Assembly (NCBI GenBank): GCA_010015805.1
Contig: ML978123.1
Coordinates: forward strand, 434,001 to 498,000
DNA: 64,000 nucleotides
DNA from: Rhizodiscina lignyota
Taxonomy: Eukaryota > Ascomycota > Dothideomycetes > Aulographales > Rhizodiscinaceae
Direction of reading: 5' to 3'
Shown here in pieces: positions 1-11,333 of the stretch. The notes under the pieces are model-generated. The model did no database searches. It saw nothing but the letters and a program-made list of their open reading frames with translations, and was not told the DNA's origin. Each line of letters starts with the position of its first letter. Positions within the stretch are counted from its first letter, which is position 1. Position numbers and translations under genes: made by a program.

Positions 1-2572
1 TTCAAGAAGTGATGCGCGACCGGCATGGTTTTGATGCAGAGTGAGTCTCTGCTACACTCGCAGTGTTTAGCTCCACTGACCCCGTTGACAGAACGCATCA
101 ATACAAATACCGCTTCAATAAATGGGGATGGAAGAAAAACATCCCTACCACCAAGAAGAAAGCCATTCTCGAATTCAGCCAAAGCAGTGCTCAATCCGGC
201 AATTTGCGCGCCGTCAAATACAAAGGGAGGCCAGTTGAACCCAAGAAGCTGCGAAGATACGTTCGGTCTTTCCAGAAGGAAGAGAATGTCGGTTTATTTG
301 CTGCGGCTCCAATGACGGGAGACTGGTCGGCGTTCCTCGCGGGACAAGTTGTGGGCGGAAGGGTGTAAGCATAAGGCTCAAGTTCCTAAGACCCCGAGGC
401 TCTGCTAATCAGCATAGTGGATTCCTCAATTGGAATGTCCCATACAAAGCCCTGGTGTCTCTGTTTCCGACCCAAATGGCTCAACACTCGCCCTTCGCAG
501 CTAACGTGTCCACTCCAAGCGACGTCTCCATGGCCAGTCCAGCGGGCATAGGCCCTGCGTCACCCGGATATTATCAAGCTTTGGTTTCTAAAACCAAGGC
601 CGAGAGGGCCCATTTGTTCATTGCGGGCAGGTTTGATGAACTTTTGAGGGCCCTCGATGCCAAGGAGAAGCGGTGAGTAAAGTTCCATCGCATCCTGTTG
701 ACATAAAAGGCTGATCAGCGAAGCGATTTCTCAACATGGATGCATGAATACTGATATTTTGCTTTCAAGACAGCAAAGCACTGGGGGAAAGGCCCACGAA
801 ATTGGACCGCATCAAGACTCTGGGAAAGAAGCGGAGACACCTCGTCTAGCCCGGAACAAGGGCCCTTGCTACCGTCCAATGCCCCTTCACCTTCTTTTGA
901 AGCTGAAAGGTCTTCAGGCTCTCGTACGGCAGCTTCAGAGGTCCTCCCGAATCCCCCATCACTATGTCGATGGACGATCCACGTGTACCAAGAAGGTTAC
1001 GATCGACTTCCCTCAAGTTTGGCATCAGCTGTGTCTGATCACGACGAGAACCTGGACCGAGAATGGCCAGAAGACTGGGAACAACCTTCTTTCGATCAGA
1101 AGCTCCAAGACAACCTCCAAAATAACGATTTCAGCACCGTTGGCACTGAACGAGTACCCATCTCCGTCAACAAACTCGTCGAAACGGTCCAAAAGTCTCC
1201 CGGCGTTATTCTCCAGGAAGCAATAACATTTGCTATTGTTGGGAGGAACTATGACCTACTCGATTCGCTGCTGAAAAGGGCGGCCGACTCGCGGGTTTCA
1301 ACTGACAACATATATCCGCTTCACCTTGCCGCAACTTATCTGGATGGATCAAGGACCTGTTGCCATATAATGGATCTTCTGGCTTTTTCCGGGCCCAATC
1401 GTATGGTAATTAATGCATCTGGCTATACAGTCCTCGATACTCTGTTTTTGGCAATCTTGAGAAACCACTCAACCATTATACCTGAACAAATAGATGAAGC
1501 TCTTCGTACATCGCGACAATTTCCTGGCGGAGAAATAGACATATGCGGGCGCTGGGATGCAGATTCCAAATGCTATCACGCTTTGGTCACTAGAGGCTCC
1601 GGAATAATTCCTGAGAACTGGAAACACAAGTTCTGCCACACCTCTATCCAGGCAATATGCCACTGCATCAAGATGGTCAAGTCCAGAATGGGTATCCGAT
1701 TGGACCAGCCAAGTGGATTGTTCGTCAAACGCTGCTTTCAGTGCGGAAGAAAGCTAGAGGTCTCCCCACTACATGCCCTTGTCCTTATCGCCTTCCATTT
1801 GGCAACATCTGGACTTGAGAATGAGGACCTGTTCGGAATACTTTGCTGCTTATTCAGCCTTACTGAACAAACGGATAAGGGGAAACACCATTATTTCTAC
1901 CGCGTGGACGTCTCAGTCGAGCTGCTTCGAACCGGAAACCAGGGAGACTTCTGTACTCATGAAAGTCTGTCACCGGCGGAGCTTGCGGAGAGTCTTACTC
2001 AATTCGTCTTGCGTAGTTGCTCGGACGATATTAAGGTGGGATGGGAGTTGTTTTGCTGCATTATCTATCAGATTGAGCAAGTGTATCTCCTAGAGCAGAG
2101 GACAGGGAGTCCTAAGGAGGACAATGAAAACATCGAGACGGAAAATGACGATGAGCGTGCCTTAGGGGACCAATTCTCGACTGACAATGTCGCGTCATTC
2201 CGGAAATCGTGCCACGACCACCTAGTAGACGGTCTCCCGACGTCATTTGGGAGTAATCGAACGCTCGGCCACATCTGTGCGGCTGCACAAGCAGAGCTCC
2301 TCACGTATCGACGGATTGATGAAAATGGGTATTGGACATCATCCAATTTCGATATGAGACGGATACTCCACGCTTTGGAGACAGGCACTGGATTTGCGAT
2401 ACCTCTTCTGGGCAAGGGCATATTGCACCCATACTGCGCTTGTGGCGTATTTTATAATAGCTGGGATTTTGATGTCCCGACACGACGGGATGACGCTTGC
2501 GAAACATACTTTTCAAATATGGAGGATTGGAACCGCACCGTCTTTCTGGATGACTCTTCGCTTCCACTGTAA
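1..2572 (+). pseudogene. Clr5-domain protein, 5' partial, interrupted by one in-frame TGA
   Basis: The coding sequence enters from the left edge. Exons read 3-40, 92-364, 418-672 and 724-2572. The first two give the second half of a Clr5 domain (EVMRDRHGFDAE joined to THQYKYRFNKWGWKKN), a helix-turn-helix-like segment found at the N-terminus of many fungal proteins. The long last exon holds an ankyrin-like stretch (PLHLAATYLDGS) and a helical C-terminus with a CFQCGRK motif. In the family-like segment STWMHEY-stop-YFAFKTAKHWG the TGA at 752-754 sits where a Trp (TGG) is expected. Of the acceptors I tried, only the AAG at 721-723 keeps frame with the donor at 673, and it leaves the TGA inside the exon. 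The reading frame is otherwise open for over 600 codons, so the damage is either recent or a strain allele. A splice form that avoids the stop is not excluded. Function is unknown; Clr5 domains are named after a fission-yeast silencing factor. Confidence 0.6.
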
Positions 2573-3733
2573 TATATCTACTATGACGCATTGACCGTGC
2601 GGCTGTGATCATTCAGAAGCCAGCGTGTTCGCGAAAGTGCCCTGTCAAGATCAATTACTCAAGAGAACGGATAAACTGGTTTGTGCTTCAATTGAAGGGT
2701 GCAAAGATGACAGATCACGAATGTTCATAAGTTGGTTGAGGAAGGAAGATCTGTAACGGTGGTTACATACACGAACCCTGGTACTAGGTTCTAGCTAGCA
2801 CCCTCTGATAAATGATCAACTACTCACTTCGGTAGAAAATATCGGCCAAGATCAATAATGAGTAATGGCAATATCTAGAGACGTGAATAAAAGTTGCATT
2901 TCTGGCAGCGCCTGAAAGGTTAACGACCAGTAAATCTTAAGTCTGGCTGAACGGACATGAGTGGAAAGTGAGTAACGGCCGGGCAATATCCATCCGCACG
3001 TAACTTTATCTGCTACATGTCCGGAAACTGTCTAACAAGCTGATCTGAAAGAGAAGCATTTCTCCATACGCAGAGAGCTTCAATAACTCTATGGATACCA
3101 ACTCCAAGCTATACGGAGCAAAACAAGCGTCTTAATATGGACAAGATCTCCGAGGGGGAAGAAGTCATCCAGACAAGGTCTTGGCGGAACCACATTGACA
3201 TGTGTAAGTTGACAGCAAGCTACCGCCGATGGACATGTTATTTCTGAAGTGAAGGAACGACTTGCTTGAGTGTTCAAGTTCGGTATGTATGTACGTCACG
3301 TTCGGCGGTGACATAAGAAATCTGTAAGCGATTTAGATGCTCTCGGTCAATGTGAGTCGTTCGTCCGTTACAACTTACTCTGATTCAATCTTGAGAGTGA
3401 GCTTTCAGAGCGAGGTTTGAGGCCGAAAATTGGGTTCCATTCCTTGGCATAGAGTAATCCTCAGCAGGGTGGGGGCATAACGTCTTTGCAACAGCTTTAT
3501 TCCATCCATGGAGCGTTAATGCCGATGATGTCGCGATTAATCGGAGTCTGTGCTAGAATCAGCGCGAAGGAAAGGAAAAGACGCAATAATCTGATCGGCG
3601 CATTACGATACCCCTGAGAGATCCGACAATGCTAAGCCAAATCAGTCGTAGCGGGGGGCTTAGACGCCAAATGCCAGTTCAGGTCAGAGACTGAGCCACC
3701 AGCACTCGTCGCCACGAAACGCAACATTGAGTG
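2573..3733. other. Intergenic stretch, no gene seen
   Basis: Only short open frames without family resemblance occur between the Clr5-type gene and the Zn2Cys6 gene. It probably holds the 3' end of the first gene and the promoter of the second. Confidence 0.6.
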
Positions 3734-3740
3734 TATAAAA
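3734..3740 (+). promoter_or_regulatory. TATA box of the Zn2Cys6 gene
   Basis: TATAAAA lies 46 nt upstream of the proposed ATG at 3786, with no ATG between. This is close for a fungal promoter, so the leader would be short. Confidence 0.45.
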
Positions 3741-3785
3741 GATCAGTGCACATAACGAAACACAATGGGCAGATAAGTTTGAACA

Positions 3786-5432
3786 ATGATACGAACAAGA
3801 ACCGGATGTGTGACCTGCCGGTAAGGACACGACGGTATGCAGATTGTCTGAACCTTGCTCACGCGCTCAGTATCCGGCGAGTCAAATGCGACGAGACTAA
3901 GCCATACTGTGAGACCAATCATATGTCGCGCTCTACCATTAGCTGTCCGAAACTTCTCACAGGAGACAGGTAAAAGATGTACAAGCACGAACCGGAAATG
4001 TGATGGTTACGATACCCATCGACTGAGACTACCAAGGGACTCTCCGCCCAAAAGTTCGAGCCAGAGTAGTAGGCGTAGGACTGATGAGAGCAAAAGCCCG
4101 CGAGCGATACTCCCAGCCCCGACGACGCCTCCTCAGGCACTCTTCCAAAATGAGGAAGAGCAACATTCATACGAAGTTTTCCGTTCGAATTCAGTGCCTC
4201 AGAACAACCGGCTCGTGGATTCGATATTCTGGAGCCACCTTGTTCTTCAGATTGCTCCTGAAGAGCCGGCGATAAAGTCCAGTATCCTTTGCTTGGGTGC
4301 ACTTCAAAGGAGCTTTGAGTTTAAGCAAGAGGAGGAGACTACATTTGCAGTGACACAGTACGCGAAGGCTGTACGCGATGCGCAGGAGCTCGTCAAACGA
4401 GCTTCGGTCTCTGGTGATCATACCAAGGTTCTTATATGTGCCATTCTCTTCCACTGCATTGAGAATGCTCTGGGAGATCACGTTTCGGCGAAGACTCATC
4501 TTCGAAGCGGCCTACGACTGCTGTACGAGAAGCCTATCAACAAAGATATGCAGGATTCCATTAGCAACACCTTTCGACGCTTCGACTTCCAAGCTATGAC
4601 GTTCTGGGATCTCAGCGCGCCTTACGAGATCTCCTCACAGATCTGGCAACGCCTGGAATCCACTTCTGCACCGGGACCTTTCTCGAGCCTGGACCACGCG
4701 GCCAATATTCTTATGGATTTAACGCAATGGATGCACTATGCCCATGAACTATGTTACAGCCAACACCGGTTGCCGTATAGTCGGGTTCCTGAGTATGGTG
4801 TTCAGCTGGAGCGTTGCAAGGCATATCTCGACGCTTGGAATGGCCGCTTTGACGAATTTCAAGATAGACACGGTACCCATTCAGCCGCATTTCGCCAAAG
4901 ATGCACCCTTCTAAGCATCTATCACTTGTTGGCCTCAACCCAAATTCGTCGTCCTTCAAATGCGCCCGAAACACAATGGGACTCCTTATTGTCCAATCAT
5001 ATCCGGATTCTGGATCTTGCTGAATCATTCATCTCCGGCGAGTCGACAGTATTTGCCAGGGGGATAGCGTCTCTGGAGATAGGCATTATCATACCACTCT
5101 TCGAAGTTGCAATGCGATGCCGCGATCCACATCAACGACGGCGCGCTCTTGCAATGCTGCGATCCGCACCTCGCAGAGAAGGAGTATGGGACAATATGGG
5201 AGCAGCAAATGTGGCAGAATGTTCCATGGAAATGGAAGAGGAAGGGTTATTAAAAGTTGAGAAAGCAAGCGACGTGCCAGATGGGCATCGGGTCTATTTC
5301 GTTGACCCACAGGCTGATCTCAGCAAACGAGAAGTTCGAATAACCTTTTACAGGAAATCGGGTCTGTCAACTGTCGGCGGCGGGGACCCGCAATATGAAT
5401 GGAATACCCGCCAACAAACCATACCTTTCTAG
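3786..5432 (+). CDS. Zn(II)2Cys6 transcription factor
   Basis: Predicted DNA-binding regulator of 511 residues. Exons are 3786-3820, 3871-3908 and 3970-5432. Splicing two short introns (50 and 61 nt) builds a perfect zinc binuclear cluster at residues 8-35, with Cys 8, 11, 18, 25, 28 and 35 (C-x2-C-x6-C-x6-C-x2-C-x6-C). The core reads CVTCRIRRVKCDETKPYC followed by KRCTSTNRKC. The cluster starts only seven residues after the Met, which fixes the start codon. A Ser/Arg/Pro linker follows, then a helical regulatory domain of the fungal-specific type (for example LCLGALQRSFEF and FHCIENALGDHVSAKTHL). Such proteins are nuclear and often regulate adjacent genes; the carboxypeptidase and oxidoreductase genes downstream are candidate targets, which is inference. 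Target sites and ligand cannot be read from the sequence. Confidence 0.9.
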
Positions 5433-6510
5433 TTCGCTTCAGAACTTTTCCAAAGCTCCTTAGTTAGCTATTCAGTTGAGCCGGCCTCGGAATACTGTGC
5501 AGAAAATGATTTTTACTCTTCAGGCCAAACGAGAGCACGTCCGAAAGTGTGTTGTCATGTGCAATTTTCTTTCTTCAACAAAGAAGCTCACAGTCAACGA
5601 TCATTATTTCTGTTGACTAGAGCGTATTGTTCTCACAGCAGTTTAATATCTCGGAACTGCTGCCGTACGACTTTTCGTCACATTGCAGATGCAGATCAAT
5701 GCAATATCAAGGATATTTTTATTTTCCAAGAGTCTCTGCAAGGCTAACCGAGAGAGCACCGGAACTTCGTCTGTCGTCTGGAACACGAATTGATTCCGTA
5801 ATAACCGTGAGCACAGCATTGCGCCTCTTTAATGCCAACATTTTGCACGCGTTGCACTCTATGCGTTACTCCTCGCTGTACTCCGTACCTCCGCATCCCG
5901 CTGCCGAGTCAGGCATGGATGGGCACCCGGAGTACCCTCCGCAGGGTGCCGCAGGGCCCGCAATGCGCCCATCCACCAGCCGAGGGAACGGCAGCCTGTT
6001 TTTTGTCAGTGCGCATACCAACCGCTCATTGGTTGTTTCGCCAGTTGCTTAGACGAGTTAATATCCTACAGAGGTATACTTGCGAAAAGCGCCTCAGGAA
6101 CGTCACAGGAACAAACTCTGGTGGATTGCCATGCTTACTGCTGCTCCTTCGCCAGCTTAACATTACGTGCTAACGTCGAGGCTTGAGAAACGTCGAATGG
6201 ATGCTAGAGAATTTTCGTATTCTTCGGCTTTTACACTGGCTATTTCGCCAGTGACGACTATGGTTACGCCTCAGTGTCCCCGGTTTGAGGGAAATGAAGT
6301 TGAAGCCAAATGACACTTGCCTATTTTCGCCTTCTTCTTGGCCTTTTCAGTGTTGATGCATCCTTAGCTCTCTTAAATTGGAGATTTGCGGAGGGACAGG
6401 GCGTAGGTGCTCTGCGGTACTTAAGGCATCTGGTAAATGCCCTTTTCTATGCTCGCCCTCCAGTTTCATTTGTGCCTGTCGAGTAGTTCGTTAGCTCTCT
6501 TCAATGCAAG
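5433..6510. other. Intergenic stretch with promoter of the S10 gene
   Basis: No convincing coding sequence. A GC-rich patch near 5920-5960 contains a short hairpin (GGCACCC and GGGTGCC arms, 15-nt loop). The right end should carry the promoter of the carboxypeptidase gene. Confidence 0.5.
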
Positions 6511-8493
6511 ATGATTTTTTCAATTCTCCTCTCTGCTGCTCTGTTTCACGTTTCTCTCGCCGTATACTCTGACTACTTCCCCTTACCCGCTGAAGGGGCT
6601 ACTGTCCTGCATTCCAAACATGACCCAGACATTACACTCTCTTACAAAAAGGTCAGTTTGTTCACTCACGGCAGTGGTACTTTTAGAAGCTAACTTTTCA
6701 AAGACCGACATCTGCGAAAGCTCCTACAGCGGATATGTCCATCTCCCTGCTTCAGCCCTTTCCGATGTCGAAGGCCCCCCAGAGTATTCGATGAACACAT
6801 TCTTTTGGTTTTTCCCTGCCAGAGAGTCTCCAGAGACAGCGCCGCTCGCGATTTGGGTTGATGGTGGACCTGGTGTAGCAGCGCTATCTGGTGCCATGAC
6901 TGAGAACGGGCCCTGCTTCGTCAACGACGATGGAAATAGCACCAGACGGAACCCATTCTCGCGGAACAATCGCGTCAATATGCTCTATATCGACCAGCCA
7001 ATTAGTGCTGGATACTCGTACTCAAATCTGGTTAACATTACGTATAACCTCCTCACAGAGACGCAGACTCCAACCGATTTTTCCAAAGGGATTCCATTTA
7101 CCCCAAATATCACAGTTTTTCCTGGGACTGTGTCTAATCCAGATCTTGCCTTTACGGCAAATAACTCTAACATTGCCGCAAAGGCGATGTGGCATTTTGC
7201 TCAAGTATGGTTCGAGGAATTTCCAATCTACCATCCGGAGAACGAAAGGATCAGCCTTTGGACCAACTCGGTAAGCATATTGTTCACCAATTCAAGACTT
7301 GAATAGGAAATTTTTAACATACTTTCATCTAGTACGGCGGCTACTTTGGCCTAGCAATCTTCAGCTTCTGGGAATCTCAAAACAAGAAAATCCAGTCCGG
7401 AGATTTGAAGGCGCATTACCTCCACCTCGACACCCTCGGTATTGAGAATGGCTGCATTGACGCTGTATCGCAAGCTCTCGGCTACCCACATATTGCATAC
7501 AATAACACTTACAACTTCCCCTTGATCAACGAAACGGTATACAATGAGATTGTCCAGAGTGTCATCGACCCCGACCCAGACCATGGCTGTCTAGCTGCAA
7601 TTCACCGGTGCCGAGAAGTTGCCAGTGTCGGTGACCCTCAATTCTATGCCAACAACAAGACCGTCAATGACATCTGCGCGGTCGCCACCGAGTTGTGCTT
7701 TCCAATTCTCGGGATCGCGGAAACGTACGCGAACAGGAGCTCCTTCGACATCGCACAAGTTCTTCCAACGAGCTTCCCCAATTACCAGCACTCCGCATTC
7801 TTCAACCGACGCTGGGTACAACAAAGCCTGGGAGCGCCCGTCAACTACACCGATTCTGCGAACTTGACCGGACTCTACTTCCTCGGTACTGCGGATGCAT
7901 TCCGTCAGAGTCAAGCGAGCGTCGAATACCTTCTACAGAACGATGTGCAGGTCACTTTGGTTTACGGAGACCGCGATACCCGTTGCAATTGGATCGGCGT
8001 CGAAAACATTAGTTTGACAGTCGATTACCCCGATGCAAAGAACTTCCGCGCAGCTGGCTACGCAGACATCCATACAAACAAATCATACACGGGCGGCGTG
8101 GTGCGTCAGTACGACGGGTTCTCGTTCTCGCGCGTCTTTGAAGCGGGACACGAAGTGAGCGCTTTCCAGCCAGAGACAGCATACGAGATATTCAACCGAG
8201 CAATGTTCCGTCATGACATTGCGACTGGCACCGTGCCGGCAGGCAGCGGAGAGTTCCCTGGAGATTGTCCATACTCTCGCGCCATTATGCAGCGAGGCAA
8301 ATACGGAGCATCGCACTATCAATCGAAAGGTCCGGCATCCAGTTGGTCAATCAAGAATGTGCTACCTCCACCGCCGCCCCCCAAGTGCGATCTGTGGGCC
8401 ATGTCAGTCACATGTACCGATGATCAAATCATTGCAATTGAGAATGGGACTGCTATATTCGATGGTGTCATTGTGACTTCGCCTGCGTCCTGA
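6511..8493 (+). CDS. Secreted serine carboxypeptidase-like protein (peptidase S10)
   Basis: 622 residues from exons 6511-6651, 6704-7270 and 7333-8493. Residues 1-20 form a hydrophobic signal peptide, so the product should enter the secretory route. S10 landmarks in order: oxyanion-hole region DGGPG with ENGPC; IDQPISAGYSYS; nucleophile Ser236 in NSYGGYF, immediately before intron 2; Asp451 in YGDRDTRCNW; His509 in EAGHEVS. The triad is therefore present. The pocket is unusual: the canonical ESYGGH has become NSYGGY, and the usual Cys or Ser after GGPG is Val (GGPGVAAL). S10 enzymes remove C-terminal residues from peptides at acid pH; related members act as acyltransferases. The altered pocket leaves the real substrate open. 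Several N-x-S/T sites fit a glycoprotein. Confidence 0.88.
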
Positions 8494-8542
8494 GGTCACA
8501 GCGGTGTAAGATAGAACATGCGAACCGTCTCGGGGTGTTGTC

Positions 8543-9004
8543 TTGTCCTCTCATAAAGTATTTAAATTTTCTAGGAAAACCCGCTATCATTCACCTGCAC
8601 TGCAAAGTGACTCTTCGTACGATGCTGCTGCCATCCTTCGTACTTCAACGGTACTTCCTCTGCTCTCAGGGCCGGACCGAAGCGATGAAGCACCCACCGC
8701 CTTCAGCAATGGCCTGGCATGCGTTAAACTGGAGGAAGACTAGCTAGTGGATCTCTCGGTCGCCATGCTGGAGAAGGGACATCAGAGGATTGACGTTGAG
8801 CGCAGCGCCGAGGAAGAATGTAGAGTCAGCGTGTATGAACTCAGTGCCAAGGGTCTGAGGCATACCACAGACTCGTGGTACAACAGGACAAATATCCCTG
8901 GGAAGCCGAGAGAGGCTCTGAATTACGCGGGAGGGCTTCCATTGTACAGGAAGACGCTCAATGACGTGAAAGAAAATGATTATAGAGGGTCCGCTCTCAG
9001 CTAG
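8543..9004 (+). pseudogene. Baeyer-Villiger monooxygenase remnant (C-terminal part)
   Basis: One frame resembles the last ~150 residues of FAD-dependent Baeyer-Villiger/cyclohexanone monooxygenases: GPDRSDEAPTAFSNG, then a helical stretch with AEEE, then DSWYNRTNIPGKPRE, YAGGLPLYRKTL and ENDYRG. That order is diagnostic of the family's end (intact members have SWY..ANIPGKPR and GG...YR). A TAG at 8741-8743 replaces the expected Trp in the D-W pair. The flavin- and NADPH-binding N-terminal two thirds are absent: only 50 nt separate this fragment from the stop codon of the carboxypeptidase gene. It is a truncated fossil of a host metabolic gene, not an expressed enzyme. The 5' end of the similarity is uncertain and may include an old intron end before 8670. 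Confidence 0.65.
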
Positions 9005-9412
9005 CCGCTGCAGTGGAAACTATGCCCGCCCTCCATAGACCGAGACATATAATATATACGAACATTCCCTCGGCGATGTGCGGAGGAACATCATTTCGCG
9101 CGGTGGTTGCCGCACGAGAACCGCCTACGTAGCGTGCTGTGCCGAAGTATGCAGAAAGTGAGTAACGGGATGGGATGGGGAGATTAGCATGCTTCTAACG
9201 GCTTGTTGCAGCACGGAGCTGCAGTCTCAGCCAGCTCATTGAGCTGTCCTCACGTATCGGAGCATAAGATGTCATATCCAAAGTCCGAAGGTCGAGAGTG
9301 GCAGATGTACGGCCAAGAACAAAAAAGCCGGCTTGGTCAATGGGACCGTGGGACGTCCCCTTTCTCTCATTACAAGCTAGCATTTTACGAGTTATAGCTC
9401 TTAAGTCGTGCC
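9005..9412. other. Intergenic stretch, no gene seen
   Basis: Lies between the monooxygenase remnant and the 3' end of the alcohol dehydrogenase gene. It holds short frames only, plus an AT-rich TATAATATATA patch near 9048. Confidence 0.5.
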
Positions 9413-10754
9413 TCACACTGACTTCCCACTCGATGGAGAATCGGATTGAACAAGGATTTTGCAATGTTTGTCCTTCGTCCTCAGTAATTCTTCAAAGGCG
9501 CCCTCAATCGCATTCTCCAGAGGTACCTTTAACGTAATCATAGACTCTGGGTTCTGAAACAGTCCTGGAAGAAAGAACAAAAGTCAGCAGGGTGAGAGAT
9601 GACATTCGGATCAAGAGAGGGAGCCAACCAGAAGCAATGGCGTCAACCACTTCTTGAAACTCCTTTCTGGTATAGATATTCGACTGAATGTAGGACAGCC
9701 CCTTTTTGTTGAACTCGTTGGGCCAGATGGAGACGGGCTTGGCATATTTCGCAATTCCCACAACTCTCGCTTTCCCTCTCGCGCCTTTGAAGGCCGCATC
9801 TATTGCGCTTTGAACGCCGGCGGTCTCGAAAAGTATGTGTGCACCAAGTCCATCACTGACGGCTTGTATCGCAGCGACCACATCGGTTTCGATGGGGTTG
9901 AAAACCTCGAGCGCGCCTGCTGCTCGTGCTCGCGAGGCCCGGTTGGTAGAGGGTTCAGAAACATATATCCTTTCGACGCCCTTGGATTTGAGACACATGA
10001 TCACGCTGATACCAATGGGTCCTAGCCTAACAGTGAGCCCGGTGCATTAAACGTGCAGCCTGGAGCAGTGGTACGGGCCTTACCTGCGCCCAAGACGAGG
10101 GCGATGTCCGTGGGTTTTGGCTCGGACAGGGCGACAGCATGCCATGCAACAGCCAACGGTTCGGTCAATGCAGCTATGTCTAATGGGACATGTTCTGGGA
10201 CCTTGTGAATGGCCACTCTCTCGACACACACATATTCCTGCATGCCGCCGCCGTAGCCGCTGAAACCCATAAAACCTCTGGATTTGCACAGACCGAAGAT
10301 CTCCTCTTTGCAATAGTAGCACGTGTGGTCCATAATTGATGGGAAGACGGCAACTTTCTGCCCAACGTCAAGGTCCGACACTCCTTCTCCAACCGCAGCG
10401 ACAGTACCAGAGAATTCGTGGCCTTACAGGAGGAAATGCTTAATCAACAGCAACTAATCAAGCCAAGGAAGAGTGAAGACTCACCAACTCCGGTTGGCAG
10501 TGTCTCGCCAGTCACCGGGTGGGGCGTCAAAGGTCCATTTTTCGGCCCATGGAGATATTCGTGCAGATCTGTTCTGGCTGTGTCAGTAGGCTTCTTCTTC
10601 CAGCTAGAGATGTCGTTGGTTGACCAGAGCCACAGATCCCAGACCAAGCGTTCTTCACCAAGACCCATCCTGGTCGAAGGTCTGGCTTTGATATCTCATC
10701 GTACTGGAGTGTCAGGCCCCGTTCGTCACCGTGCCAGCGGACTGCACGCATCAT
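9413..10754 (-). CDS. Zinc-dependent alcohol/(R,R)-butanediol dehydrogenase-like protein
   Basis: 365 residues from five exons on the minus strand: 10754-10625, 10568-10485, 10422-10084, 10021-9629 and 9564-9413, with introns of 56, 62, 62 and 64 nt. It is a medium-chain dehydrogenase: catalytic-zinc ligands in SGICGSDLHEY and GHEFSGTV, glycine-rich nucleotide fold VLGAGPIGI, and NPESMITLKV near the end. The RGFMGFSGYGGGMQEYV segment is typical of butanediol/sorbitol-type members. The structural-zinc loop has C-x2-C-x7-C (TCYYCKEEIFGLC) with Asp where the first of four Cys usually sits. It should oxidise a secondary alcohol or diol with NAD(P); the substrate is unknown. It is divergent from the Gfo/Idh/MocA gene, sharing about 580 nt. 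MM at the start leaves the first or second Met possible. Confidence 0.9.
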
Positions 10755-10834
10755 CTGATCTTTGCCACAAGAACGTTGAAACGGATTCGAAAGAGTGAAG
10801 GCTGTATAACAACCTGGTCAAGCTAGATACGTTG

Positions 10835-10840
10835 TTTATA
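10835..10840 (-). promoter_or_regulatory. TATA box of the alcohol dehydrogenase gene
   Basis: TATAAA on the minus strand, about 80 nt upstream of the ATG at 10754. The rest of 10755-11333 is the shared divergent promoter and shows no gene. Confidence 0.4.
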
Positions 10841-11333
10841 AGAGCCAGGTCAGCAGGTAGAGCTTCGAAAGAGCTTTCCTTGGAAAGAAGATGACATGGC
10901 TCCAGCTGGGCATCTCAGAAGACTTATTACACAGTAGAATGGAGCAACCCGCTCCGGAGACATCGCGCATAATTGAGCCTGCCCAGGCTTTTGAAAGGGC
11001 CGTCTTGAACACGGCGAAGACGCGACAGCCGGTCCTCTGCCAGAGGAGCGGAGACAGACAAGGCCCACGACGAGAACGGTTCCCCTCGCTTATGTGGGCG
11101 GATCTCCCGCCCGCGGGCTCCTGCTCCCCGCCAGAAGTACCTAGGATTCATTCCAAGTACACTCGCCCACCAAGAACCAACCGCAGCCTGACATGAGTAT
11201 TTCTCTATCGCAAATATTATGATGCAAGTAACGGAAGAGGCTATCTGCACCTCACGCCAGCCATACGAGGATACAATATTAAAAGCTTCATAAATTGGAG
11301 CACTTTTGAAGCTTCCCCTCGTCAACGACCACC

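Noticed and set aside
744-1226. 160-codon plus-strand frame
   Set aside because: It is an out-of-frame reading of the Clr5-type gene's last exon.
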